Assembly (NCBI RefSeq): GCF_029227915.1 | Contig: NC_079885.1 | Coordinates: 8,308,001-8,372,000, forward strand | DNA length: 64,000 nucleotides | Direction of reading: 5' to 3' | Source: Hydractinia symbiolongicarpus | Taxonomy: Eukaryota > Cnidaria > Hydrozoa > Anthoathecata > Hydractiniidae | In this document: positions 47,010-58,610 of the stretch, piece after piece | Numbering within the stretch: the first letter of the stretch is position 1 | Layout of the letters: the number at the start of each line of letters is the position of its first letter | Made by a program: the position numbers and the translations under genes | Notes under the pieces: model-generated | What the model was told of the DNA's origin: nothing | Databases searched by the model: none | Seen by the model: only the letters and a program-made list of their open reading frames with translations

Positions 47010-48900
47010 TTTTTGACTTATTTTCTTTGATATTTTGCTCACATCCTCGTCCGCCAGAAGTTTCTTTTTTAAACTTTGTTTTATAATAAACTTAAATAAA
47101 TTACAGGATAAAAATAAAAAAAGTGTTGGTTGCCCGAAAGCCGTTAGCGCTTACTTAAGGGCTAATGCCAGCTAAATGACGTCAGCTTAAAGCTAAATTC
47201 ACACTAAAAACGCAGTTCCTTGCAGCGACATGTCGCCGCATGACTTTTGCATTATTTTGTTTACATTAAATTTTAAAATACCTTGTTTTATATTTGTAGT
47301 ATACAATAAATAAAAAATAGGTATTTAGAAATTTAATGTTAATAGAAGAACGCAAGTGTCACACAGCAACGTGCCGCAAAGAACTGCGCTTTCAGTGTGA
47401 ATTTGGCTTTACAAGTTTTTTCGCCGGCTGCCACAATGTCAAAAGGGCAAGTACCTCTGGTGACGAGGTTGTTTTTGCAACAATCCGGGCAAAAGCCAAC
47501 CTGATTTCAAGGGGCTGTTCGTTTTTTGTATCAAGACAAGTCAAAACAGTTATTTTGTGCTTCCATTTTCTGGCATTATTTTAGCGGGCTTTTTAGGTGT
47601 TTTGTATAAGAAAAAAAGTTTACATGTACACGTCTTTGCACTGAGTGAAGAAATCCACGAGAGATCATCACTTAAACTTCTCTATCTTTTGTTTTAACAT
47701 GAAAAAATGAAAAAAAATTTAACGATTTGGCTAAAAAACACCAGATTCGGATTTTGCCATAAATAGAAAAAAAGTAAGAACTGTTTCAGGCTCAAATTAT
47801 TGTTTTCATGACTAAGAAAAACCCAAGTCAGAATTTTGCTATAAAACAAGTACAACTCATGGGCGTAAATTCTTTTCCAATACTCTCGCAAGCTCACAAT
47901 TGCTTGAGGTTGTATCTTTTCTGGCTCCATTTTTATCATCAAAGCAATTACACAGCTTCATTTAGCAAATGTTAAATAAATATTCCTTCTTCTTCTTCTT
48001 CAGCAAAAAAAAGAAATATTTTTTATATAAACACAAATTTCAAAAAATCATTTAAAAAAAGAATCCATTAAGAACAAAATTGAAGTTAAATTCAGATGTG
48101 TTCTCAATATTAGGAGCAGTATAAGAACACATTAGGCTTAAAAAAGCCAAGAAGTAGAAAAGCTAGCCTCAGGTCAGATTTTACTGGTTACTATCCATCT
48201 CGTTCATTTAATCAGAAAATGAAAAGGAAGCTCTCCAGGCTAGATTTTGTTCTTATCTTGCTCCTGACTTTATCGTTTCTGTGGTACTAAATCAGCAGTA
48301 CTAAAAGACACTATCAGATCATATTAAGAGACATTATCAGCTCTTATTTGAGAAACAAAATGTTTGAATACTTCACATGAAAGATTTCACTCTGTTAATA
48401 TAAGAACATACTCAAAATACCACGTTTCAAATAATACATTCTCGCCCCAAGTTGCAGTATGTCAGGAATCGCTATCGCTTACTTGCCGACGGCCTTGATC
48501 TTAAAAAGGCAAGAATCTTAAGAATAATTTTGCTCGCTTTGTTTCTTAACAAACAAATGAAGTGATAAAACCACGATCATGTAAAACCTACCAAATAACG
48601 ACTGGTTGTGCAATGTCATTGGAAATTATCCGATAAAAAGCTGCAAATTTGTAGAGTTAAACTGAGGTACAGGTGCTGGAAAAGTTACTGTTAAAACTCG
48701 TGTGTGGTGCTCTGTGTATAGTCAATTCTGAGATCAATCAAAATTAAAAAGTTGGCATGTCTAGGATGGCATACTTAACGATACCATGTTAGTGAGTTAA
48801 ATTTGCATACCTGTCCGTGGGTGAATGAAGCCCAAATCAAATAACGTATTTCTTCTAATTTCAAATACTGGACCCACTTCTAATTTTAATTGTAGCCCTC
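47010..48900. other. Intergenic sequence, no gene recognised
   Basis: AT-rich, with short chance frames and one short TTC/TTCTTC run at about 47989-48002. A short repeat head with GGTTAGTTAGTTAGTCAGTT occurs just before this stretch at about 46429. Confidence 0.4.
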
Positions 48901-48903
48901 TCC

Positions 48904-48990
48904 CAACCTCAAACCCAGGGCCAGTAGCGTATTATGATATGAGGATCATCCTCATATCAAAAAACGCTACAGGTCCTGGGTTTGAGGTTG
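48904..48990. mobile_element. 87-bp near-perfect foldback hairpin
   Basis: Two 42-nt arms (48904-48945 and 48949-48990) match at 38 of 42 positions around a 3-nt loop. The ends read CAACCTCAAACCCAGG and CCTGGGTTTGAGGTTG. It is a micro-MITE. A transcript would fold into a pre-miRNA-like stem. Confidence 0.8.
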
Positions 48991-49290
48991 CTGTATATAT
49001 ACAGTGAAAGCAAAAGGGGGAAAAGGGTTTTTGATATCGAATAGACCCCTTTTTATACCAGCCTCCTTCTAATTATAGCCCCTATCAGAGGTGTCTTCAA
49101 GCAATAGAGGAGGAAATACGGTACGGTAGAAAATGCACCTAAATGCATGTAATAATTCTCGTGCAATAATCACCAATACTGAAAAAATCCACGGCTTCGC
49201 CCGTTGTCATAAATTTTGGGCTTTACATTTCTGTCCATTGTAAACATTCCAGTCATCGCTTTTTACGTGCATCTTTAGTAAAAATCAGCC

Positions 49291-49357
49291 AACCTCGTCC
49301 CCAGGACATTTTAGGTTTTTATATTGCGAAAACCTAAAAAGCACTGAGGACGAGGTT
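49291..49357. mobile_element. 67-bp foldback MITE, CCTCGTCCCCAGG family
   Basis: Arms of 29 nt (49291-49319 and 49329-49357) match at 25 of 29 positions around a 9-nt loop. They begin AACCTCGTCCCCAGG. The end sequence recurs at 3781, 6003 and 50562 in this window. Confidence 0.75.
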
Positions 49358-49636
49358 CCAAAGTAGCGATTTGGCACTCATTTTGAACAGACAGGAAAAA
49401 AGACAGTTATTATTAATATAGAGTATTTTTGGATTGGGAATTGCATTTAACGTGTTCTTTATTATATTTGATTTAATCTTACATTAAATAATATAATTTC
49501 TTTGTTTGGTTCTGTATTTTGATTTGCGTCGCTGACTCTCCCCAGTGCACCGCACATGATACCGAGGTCTCACCGAAAATATTTAACTATTATAACTTTT
49601 AAATATTCTTTACAAAATCTTTTTTTAAAATTCGTC

Positions 49637-51661
49637 TCATGGGTCTGCAACAAGTTGATGTAAAACTGTCTTCTGATAGTTTGGTGTATGAAAATAATCT
49701 CCATAAATATTTTTGTTTTCATGACTACCATCGCGTTCACTTTTTAATCGATTTTCAATCTCTCTTCTTCGAGTTATGTGTTTCATTTTTTTCTGTCTCT
49801 CTTGTACTTGTCGCTCGTTCTCGCGCATGCGTTCAAACTGAATTACCTCGTTTTGACGTTGTTGTAAAAGTTTTTCACGTTTTTTGTTTTGCATCCACTC
49901 TGTGAAAGGAACTGCTGTTCTGCCCAACAATCTAAAGAAATGTATATACTTTTTTAGATACAAGAATGGAAATGATCAAAGGTGTTCCATGAATATTTTT
50001 TTACGCCCTTTGAAGTCTTATTCTTCTCCTAATACCTTGGAATTAGAAATTTTCGCAAGCGCAAACTTTCGTAATGGGAAAGAAGTTGATACGCAAAAAA
50101 TTTGCGAGGATATTTTCGCGGATTAACCTGACATGAAGTTTCTGCCAGCATAAACTTTCGCGAATTAGTTGGACAAAAAGATTCAGCTAGCACAAACTTT
50201 TGCGAATGACAAAGTTGCTGTCTTAAGGTAATACTTCAGCAGAACGCTGCGAAGATTCACAAATCATTTTGACCACACAGAAATGAATTGTGAATATTAA
50301 CCTATCAGGGAATATTGCACTTACATTCATGTTTTACTACATGCGCGCAATTTAAATTTACAAAAGTTTTGCTGTAACAAATTCAAAAAAACTTGCAAGG
50401 CTTGTGTAAAGAGAGTTCTAAGGTAATGCAGTAAACTGATTTTAAAATAATACACTAAAGTAATGAATTAGAAAAAATGAAATTACCTTTCCTTTTCTGC
50501 TAGAAGATCTAAGAAAAAAAAATTGATGTAATAAGAGCACCTATAAAGAGCACTATAAATCACCCTTGTCCCCAGGGTTTATCGATATCTCTTATATCAA
50601 AAAAGCAATAACCCTGGGTACGACGGTCACTATAAGTGACTCTTTGTGACGCTGTTAAGTCTCTAGCATGTCTCGACCGGGGATTCTGTAACTGCAAACA
50701 GGTTATTAAGTTAAGTTACTAACCCCCGTTTTTTTGTGGTTTTAAGTATTTTACTTTGGGTGAATTAATGCTACTTCCAGAAAATTCACCAGGGGGTAAT
50801 GTTGTGCACATATATGTTGTTGCATACGGACCAATAAACCAAGTTGGACATTTAGAATCGAATTGTTGATGCATTCTTAAAGGAAGTTCTTGCATAAATT
50901 TTGACTTTGCGCATTTTGCTCTCGACTCCCATCCAAACTTATACAGATGTTTTGCGCTTTTGGTGTGTTGATAAAGTTTTGCCATCTCTAAAGCATGCTT
51001 TCCAATTGGTGATTTCGTGTCATCAGTAGCACCACTCTGTAGTAAAAAATCAATACACTCATATTTTCCACCTACAATGGATGCATAAAGTGACGTGTGG
51101 CCGGCTTTTGTTCGTGCATTAATGTCGATATCCATTTCCAACAAAAGCTTAATCATTTCAATGTTACCCAAATGTGAGGCAATAAAAAGCGCTGTCTCAG
51201 CACGCATTTTTGTCTCGTTTAGTAAATTTTGATTAATTAATTCATTCTTTATGCAAGCTGAAGTTTTAACTTGATCGAAAATTGCTTTTATATCACCCTT
51301 GTATATACTCGTTATGAGATGCCTCCATCTTTCCCAAATATTCAGTGTAAACGTAGCTTTATTTGAAATATCTAAGCTACTTAAAACCATGCCAGGACGG
51401 AGATCTGTCATGTCCAAATAATGCAATCTTTGTATAAAATACGGAATACCACAAACAAGTTCGATGTTAATTTGAAAATCACGTACTGTGGAGGCTTTGG
51501 AAATATTTTTTAACGTGTATGTCGTATTAGCAAAAGGTAAATACACAAAAAATGTACATAATGTTTTAGTCTTTCGATTTCTGTTTATGATTATTTTGTA
51601 AATATCTTTTTTCTGCAGGTCTTGCCACCTGATCACATAAAATATTATCAAATGTCTTTTT
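49637..51661 (-). CDS. Ubiquitin-like plus ankyrin-repeat protein (ANKUB1/ANKRD60-like), N terminus unresolved
   Basis: Exons 51661(or upstream)-50724, 50508-50487 (22-nt microexon) and 49931-49637 join in frame. The 1-nt remainder plus 22 nt plus the 1-nt start of the last exon give ...NG-DLLAEKE-RLLGRTAV.... Splice sites are donors GTTAGT and GTAATT and acceptors TTTTTTTCTTAG and TTTCTTTAG. A ubiquitin-like fold (LKNISKASTVRDFQINIELV, IPYFIQRLHYLD) precedes ankyrin repeats (ETALFIASHLGNIEMIKLLL; GHTSLYASIVGGKYECIDFL). The tail is a Lys/Arg/Glu-rich coiled coil ending HQLVADP. The order Ubl then ANK matches ANKUB1 and ANKRD60; I cannot choose between them. There is no ATG at the left of the first exon. 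An ATG in strong context at 51694-51696 is in frame but is followed by TGA four codons later, so the true start is probably in an upstream exon spliced at the TTATCTAG acceptor (51662). Confidence 0.78.
50551..50637. mobile_element. Foldback MITE in intron 1 of the ANKUB1-like gene
   Basis: Inverted arms contain CACCCTTGTCCCCAGGGTT and AACCCTGGGTACGACGGT. It is a third member of the CCCAGG foldback group within 1.8 kb. It lies about 40 bp upstream of the microexon. Confidence 0.65.
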
Positions 51662-51699
51662 CTAGATAAATAATTAATTATTCAAGTATCTGCCATTTT

Positions 51700-53270
51700 G
51701 TTTTGTTTCGTATTTCACATGGCAACAAGCGGAGCAAATATTTCTTTGTGATTGCATATTACAACAATTATGTTAATTACAATTGTTCAAAATATATTAG
51801 ACGGTTTCCACGTGTCTTAAAACTTTACTTCAACAATAGTTAGCATTTTAAATATATAATATAAACCATGTTTGCTACTATTCAATCCACTGACATATTA
51901 TCATCTTCGCCTCACAGTTACCAAAAATATTTATCTTTCGTCTAAACACTAGTGAGTTAACTAAAATCTCTTCGAAGATATCGAAAGCTTAGACGCAAAC
52001 GAATGTGTCAAAGCAAGTTTCCTAATACAAATGCATCAATAAGCACAAAATAATTTCTCAGAGCAAACCCCGAATTAAAATAAACTAATGCGTACAAAGC
52101 CAGCGTGACCATATCTTATACTCTATTAAATATTAGGGGGATTAATAATTTTTGGGGGAGTGAGACCTTAGGAGGTGAGACCATTCGCGTTCAAAACATT
52201 AAAGAAGAGTGGATTCCTAATATAAATATTCATGAAATAAAATAATAAAAAAAGATCACGTGAGCAAAGAACAATAGAATTAACTAATCAAAAATGGCAG
52301 TCAGTATGTTGGCCGCAGGAAATTTGTTTGCGACTCCGCGTATTTTTTCCCACATTAACTATTTCTTCCAACTTCACTGTTGTAAAAGAAATATACTGGC
52401 TCTTCTGGTTATCTAAACACGCTTTAACAGTCAAATGAATGCTAAACTGTAAGATTCCTTGTGCTGAACCTCTTCTCTGTCACATTTCCAATTTTCATGT
52501 AAGTCATTAAAATCCAGAATAAGCGTCCGTTTTATAACCCTAAGAAATTTGCTCAAATTAAGTAATAACAAGGAAAGAATAAGTGTAATTCAGACATTTG
52601 CTCCACTTTTGCCGGACTATTTTAATAACAACGGATACAACAATCACAAAGGATGTTGTCCGCTATAGCGCAAAAAGCTTAGAAAACATTTAATTAGCGC
52701 ATGTGCAATTTAACAAAATTATCTCTGGTTGAAACATTTCTTACTCAAGAGAACCTTTTGAGTTTAGCGACATCGTTGAATTTTCTCTACTTTTGGCGAC
52801 ATTGTTCTCTTTAACAGCCAATGATAGTTTGACCTAATTTCGCCAATCGTCAGCAAGTTGATTAGTTCAGGATGACGACTACACAACGAAGGCGAATCAA
52901 AACTCTAGCAAGATTTTTTGCTTTATCAAAATTGTTTCACAAAACAACACGGTGTAATTTTAAATGCATTAAAAAGCATTCATGCTGGTTGACCAACATG
53001 AGATTTCTTTTAAGTGTTTCATATCATATAAACCAACATGTTATAAAAACATTTTTTCGTGAACAATTTTTTAGCATTTGTGGCTTTTATATAAAAAGCT
53101 TAGAATTTTTATATAGAACGCTTTAGGATTTTGAAATAATCTTTTGTTTACATCTGCTGCCATATTACCTTGTAAATTTCATTTTGCGCGTAAAAATTAA
53201 GGTACAATGGAAATTGGTAGCAATCTAAATAATTAAGATTTCGGATTACATCTGAGATCTTATTAAAACG
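51700..53270. other. Region upstream of the ANKUB1-like gene
   Basis: It probably contains the gene's promoter and first exon(s), which I could not identify. A 41-codon plus-strand frame starts with a well-placed ATG (52294, context aaaATGGCAG) and may be a first exon of something on the plus strand, or chance. Confidence 0.35.
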
Positions 53271-53682
53271 GTCTTCTTCTTCTTCTTCTTCTTTTCTTCT
53301 TCTTCTTCTTCTTCTTCTTCTTCTTCTTCTTCTTCTTCTTCTTCTTCTTCTTCTTCTTCTTCTTCTTCTTTTTCTTCTTCTTCTTCTTCTTCTTTTTCTT
53401 CTTCTTCTTCTTCTTCTTCTTCTTCTTCTTCTTCTTCTTCTTCTTCTTCTTCTTCTTCTTCTTCTTCTTCTTCTTCTTCTTCTTCTTCTTCTTCTTCTTC
53501 TTCTTCTTCTTCTTCTTCTTCTTCTTCTTCTTCTTCTTCTTCTTCTTCTTCTTCTTCTTCTTCTTCTTCTTCTTCTTCTTCTTCTTCTTCTTCTTCTTCT
53601 TCTTCTTCTTCTTCTTCTTCTTCTTCTTCTTCTTCTTCTTCTTCTTCTTCTTCTTCTTCTTCTTCTTCTTCTTCTTCTTCTT
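53271..53682 (+). repeat. Long (TTC)n microsatellite
   Basis: About 410 bp of TTC triplets with only three short interruptions (near 53294, 53370 and 53395). It is a pure pyrimidine/purine mirror tract. Confidence 0.98.
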
Positions 53683-53699
53683 TGAGAGAGAGGAATATT

Positions 53700-55100
53700 T
53701 GGTTGGGTTAGTATAATTATTTAACTGCCTAAATTCCAGTTATATCAACGTTAAAGATATTCTCTTCATTGTGTCCATGTTTTCACATATTAAGATGAAA
53801 ATATTATCACGTTTTCTAGCCATGTGTTAATCTGAATCAAACCAATATCAAGATTTTAACTAGCTAACGTAGATTTCAAGGCAGCATCCCGCTAAAGCCA
53901 GTTAGCTGTAGCTAGCCTTATTTATTCTTATTATTTTAAAGCTTGGTATGTTTATTATTATTTATTTTCTTGTTGGGGTTGTGGCTCTCTTCTGGCTAGC
54001 TCTTTTAGCTACTTCTACAATCGTGGTCACAATATGTTGGCACAAGACAACGAATTTCGAAGTTCGCCACCACAAGTAATTGCGTAGGCTCATTCTATAT
54101 TAGATTCACACATCTTAAACTTGTCAAAGTTCACCTATCCGGATCTTAGGTTATTTGGTAAACACAAAATTCTTAAAATGTGCTAATTGTTGCTGACGTC
54201 AGCAAGGCTATTAATCACGAATTTCGGGACCTTCGTGGTCCCTGACGTGAATTATTTCGGTGTGCGGGCGTGCTAAAGAATGTGACTAGCAACTTTTCAA
54301 GCCTCTCTGCCTGGCCTACTTGTGTGCAAAAGAAGCGACTTTGCAGCCGGCCGGCTGCAGAGTATTGACTATTTGACTGTTTTGCCCATATTTAGATAAT
54401 GAGTAAAAAACAGGCTTAGTCTCAATATTTTTGTCCACGATTGTAGCAGGAGAGTAAAAGTAGCCAAATGCAGTTTGGCTAGCTACAACAAAATTCTTAA
54501 TCAATATTTCTTATGCTAAGTGCAGTTAGTAGATAGCGACACCCTTTTTTTATTGTCATGAAAATTACTGAGTGATTTATTTAGCTGGACAGGGTCGATA
54601 ACAACAGGCTGTTTTTCCCGTGTTCTTATTAAAACCGAAGTTGCAATAAAGTTTTTTTTCAAAAAAGGGTATTATGCCTATATGGATATGTGTCATTGTT
54701 TGCCTGTACTAATCCCTCAGCCCAGAGCAAAATTTATTTTTGAACTTTTAGCGGGAACGTTCTCTGAAAATAAAAAAAGATGGCTAAGTGTTTTTGCTAT
54801 AACAGGGTAGCAACGAGTTGTAAACTGTGTTTTTATTTTAGCTAAAGTTGTGAAAAGTTATTTTTGGGAAAATATATTACACCGGAAATACCATAATGTT
54901 GTGCGCCTATTTTTGTCACAACATATTACACCGGAAACACCATAATGTTCTGCACCTCACTCAATTTAAGACATACTATGAAGTGCTTCACCTAAATGTG
55001 TGGCACAGTTTACATTTCTTATTAATCGCTCTTTCAGGCATTCGACGTCAGGTTACACAGTTACTTGTTGCTTAACCTGGCGTTTCGACTCCGGGTTCCC
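53700..55100. other. Repeat-rich intergenic sequence
   Basis: A dispersed repeat at about 54180-54350 (TGCTGACGTCAGC, then GGTCCCTGACGTGAATTA) recurs inverted at about 60420-60550. At 54872-54955 a block around TATTACACCGGAAATACCAT occurs twice in tandem, about 55 bp apart. No gene was seen. Confidence 0.55.
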
Positions 55101-55107
55101 CGGCTAG

Positions 55108-55136
<29 letters not shown>
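55108..55136. repeat. (ATT)n microsatellite
   Basis: About nine ATT triplets. Confidence 0.9.
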
Positions 55137-55138
<2 letters not shown>

Positions 55139-55761
55139 TATTTACACAGGTTGACTACGTCAGAATATATACATATCTGGTATCAATGCAGGACCTGTAC
55201 AAAAATAAATGAAAGTAAAAGCTAAAAATACTATAAAAATTTTGGTTTCGAAGAGGCATAGTTAGTAAGTGTAGCACTCTTGGATAAAGACGAGTGATGA
55301 GTAAGCAAGTAGGCACGTATCAGGATAAGTCACTGTGAAGGAGAATGGCATAGTTGATCGTAAGTGTGAATGTGTGACTATATATATATTAAAATGTGTC
55401 AAAATAATCAAATAAATAAATAAAATTTTCAGACACTGAGTCAAAAAGAGGCATCAGAATTGTTAAAACACCAACTGAGGTGAAATGCTATGACAGACTA
55501 CTAAGAAAGCACAAGTTCAGACATCATCATACACAATGATACTGTTTCAAAAGAGGCGTATGGTGCACAATTGCTCAATACAGTAAAAATGTCAATACCA
55601 CGGAATCCCATTTTGAATTAGTCTCTATTGTTAATTTAACCTTTTTGTTTCTTTCGCCTACTTCTATTTCTTTTTTTGTTTTTAAACTTAGTAGGATCCA
55701 GCTTTATGGTCAAATCTTAGATATCTTAAACTTGATAAAGATTTTAGTCATGTCACAGGTA

Positions 55762-55875
55762 TCTATATTATAATGCCCGTATACGTCTGCCCGTCCGTCT
55801 GTCTGTCTGTCACGCAAAATGGTAGCTTAGCTGCGACGGGCGAACACGTGGGTTTTTCCACGGGCTAACGACTAG
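55762..55875 (+). mobile_element. Complete 114-bp Helitron-like mini-element
   Basis: It begins TCTATATTATAATGCCCGTA and ends with a hairpin (CGTGGGTTTTTCCACG), a short spacer GGCTAACGA-type, and CTAG. The left flank is A and the right flank is T, the A/T insertion site of Helitrons, with no target duplication. The interior has a GTCC/GTCT microsatellite. It matches the units of the 13.6-14.3 kb array, where the same start follows CTAG directly. Confidence 0.6.
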
Positions 55876-56289
55876 TAATAAAACATTTTTAAAATATCGC
55901 TACACCACAAGCAATAATATTTAATAAATGGATATGCTATAAAACTTCGTTTCTTTTTATGAATGTTAAGTGTAGTGCAGTATTAAAGTATTCATTTTTT
56001 ACAAATCCCTTTTTGTATATTTGTACTACATGAAACATTTTGCACGTTCAAGATAATACCACGGGATAATACCTATTTCAAATAACGGACAACATTGTAG
56101 AAGTTCTGTACAAAACAGACTACTGGCGACCTAGGTATAGGAAACATAATTACACACGAAGAAAAATCCGAAATCTTTTAGCCTGCAAGAGCTTTTATTT
56201 TTTTTCTAGTTTAGAAATATTCTCTGGTTCCGGGACTAAACAATTCAAAGTTCGTCGATTAGAACCAAAATTTTTTTAAATTTTAAATT

Positions 56290-56640
56290 TTCATGAAACT
56301 AGTCGGAAAAATCCACGGGTTTCACCCGTTCTTTTATATGTCGCATTGCGTGCGTCTCGCTACTCGCGGTACTTTTTTGTGTGGCAGACAGACGCATACG
56401 GGTAGCCTGTGGAAAGATTCACATGGTCATCCGTCCTTTATATATCGCATATTTCGTGTGGCCGTAACACGACGTTTTTCTCGAGCACAAACAGACAGAC
56501 TGATTATGGCTATAAAGAGATATATTTGCTTAGGCAGACGTCAGCAACAATTAGCACATTTTTTTATAATACCCGCATACAATGTAGTAAATAAAGGACG
56601 ACTGGATTTATCCACCGGCCACTGCATAGTTTAGGAGTTT
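56290..56640 (-). mobile_element. Helitron-like units, degenerate
   Basis: At least two units with CTAGTCGGAAAAATCCACGG-type heads (56298) and GACAGACGCATACGGG (56386) or ACAGACAGACTG. The second hairpin is decayed (CCTGTGGAAAGATTCACATGG). A TGACGTCTGC-type fragment shared with the 54.2- and 60.5-kb repeats follows at about 56536. Confidence 0.5.
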
Positions 56641-56699
56641 GATTCCAACCAAATAACCGTAGTAAGCGAAAAGAAGTTTAAATTGCGTAAATCTAGTAC

Positions 56700-58380
56700 A
56701 AAAATAGCTTATATATTTACTTAAAAAAACAAACTATAACTTTTGCGACTTTTTATCTATGTATTTTGTAAAATGCCATAACTTAAAGGTGCAGCTTCGG
56801 TTGAAATTGAAATTTTTTCTGAGATGGTAGCTGAACATGCGAGAGTCAATATGCAGAAACAGATACTATAAACTGTTTGACTGTGGCTACGATTGGCTTT
56901 GGAACTTTCAAGGGAACTTATCTTAAAAACTAAAAAAAATTGTTAGAAGACTGTTTTTGCTATGACAGGGTAACAGATGGTAATAACATGTGTTCCTTAT
57001 TTGAACCGAAATTGCGGGAAAGTTGTATTGACATTACGTCCAAAACGGCGCACCAATGTAAACGCTCCACCTAGATGTATGACGGCTTATCTTACTATGG
57101 CAAGGTTATCCTGCTGGCCTGTTGCACCTAAAATGCTATCCGAGTAGCGATCTGCTTTTTCCATAGTTAAAACTTTCAGGCGACTGTTGTTGTTAGAACT
57201 TGGTAAGACAGGCTGTAGCATGTATTTTGTTAAATTAGTTTTTAAAAATCATTTACACCTAAAAGAGCGCACCGCTGTAAACTCTCTACCGGATGTACAA
57301 CACAACCTGCGTTTACCAAACGCAAGCAAAGCGCGTTTTAAAACAGGACGCTGGAAAGTCATAAAAAGTACACAAAATTGAAACACGAATGAACTTCTTT
57401 GCTATCTCTCTATATATATCTCTATATACTATATTACATAAAAATGAGAACAGACACAAATGCAAGACAATAGGTACCGAAATGAACGTCCCACATGTAA
57501 AATGTGCCTGGCAGTTAAATGCACTCATGTGTGAAAAATTTTCGTGCTTGAAACAGTATAGGAGGCTGTTCTTAAGGTCAAATACAGAAACATTTGAAAA
57601 AGTCTGGTATGTAAAAGTTTTGCTAATAAACAAAGCATACTTCTTTATTTGTTCCCTTGTGGATCCTGTTACTAGAAATAACACGTCCTTACTATTAACT
57701 ATAGTGTAAAGGGATCTCTATTTTATTTTTTTTACTATTAACATTTCAGACAAATAAGAACACAAAAATCCTTTTTTAAGGATAAAATACCTAAAGGATT
57801 GCCCTTAACATTTTTAAAATTTATAAAAAAAATTATAATTTAAAAACAGGGCAAACAAGCTGCAAAGGAACTAGTTAGTATCAATTTATCAAATTTAGCA
57901 TTGCAATTCAAATCTGAATTCAAAGTAAAATGTCTGAAAGTACGAATTCTTAGAAAGAAGAAAACTCCTATATAACATAAATCTCAAAAGACATTTCAAA
58001 TATCATCTATCCTAATATTTCGTAACTAAAAAGATCTTGCTGCAATTGTCATTTTTTTCTGATTTTGCTCGGTCTTTTTAAGAAGTATGACGTAATAAAG
58101 ACAAAGAATGATCACACAGTAGAAATATAAACACAAGTACATCAAAAGAAATCTTCACTATTCTACCACTGTTGGTCTTAGAAATAATTTAGCTAGTAAG
58201 ACATTCACTACCATCCAGCTTCTCGTTTTTACTCTAGCAGATTTAAATGACAATTGACACTACAAGTAGTAACAATACAGTTTGATAGTTCTATGGACAA
58301 ATGTTACTGCAGTAGACATAGTATGCCACCACACACTCAACGAAATATAGAACAACATCAATATAAGCTGCAATATACAT
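56700..58380. other. Intergenic sequence with diverged repeats
   Basis: A block near 56950-57070 (TTTTTGCTATGACAGGGTAA, then CACCAATGTAAACGCTCC) resembles sequence at 54795-54820. Open frames on both strands at 57313-57709 overlap each other and have no recognised domain. A candidate minus-strand AATAAA for the GPCR lies near 58392-58397. Confidence 0.4.
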
Positions 58381-58577
58381 AAACCTATGCCTTTTTATTT
58401 ACAATATATACAGCGAAAGCAGTTGAAGATGAGTGCGTTTAAAAAATGATTTCTCTTTGTAAGTTTCAACGGTTTGTAGTCGTGTTATATTGGCAATGTT
58501 ATGTTGCTTTAAGCGTCTCGAATGATTTCTAACACAATCTTATGCTGTGAGGATGAAATAAGCAAAAGGAAGTCAAC

Positions 58578-58579
<2 letters not shown>

Positions 58580-58608
<29 letters not shown>
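58580..58608. repeat. 29-nt G homopolymer (C tract in the GPCR transcript)
   Basis: An uninterrupted run of G on the plus strand. On the GPCR's coding strand it is a C29 tract that starts 2 nt after the stop codon. Confidence 0.95.
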
Positions 58609-58610
58609 AG

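Noticed and set aside
52294..52419. Plus-strand 41-codon frame with a good ATG context
   Set aside because: No recognisable domain or clear donor and no downstream exon found; kept only as a note in the region description.
53271..53682. CRISPR-like or coding repeat
   Set aside because: Simple triplet microsatellite with no spacers; eukaryotic context.
57313..57709. Overlapping open frames of 123 (-) and 106 (+) codons
   Set aside because: They shadow each other, have no domains, and lie in a repeat-rich stretch.
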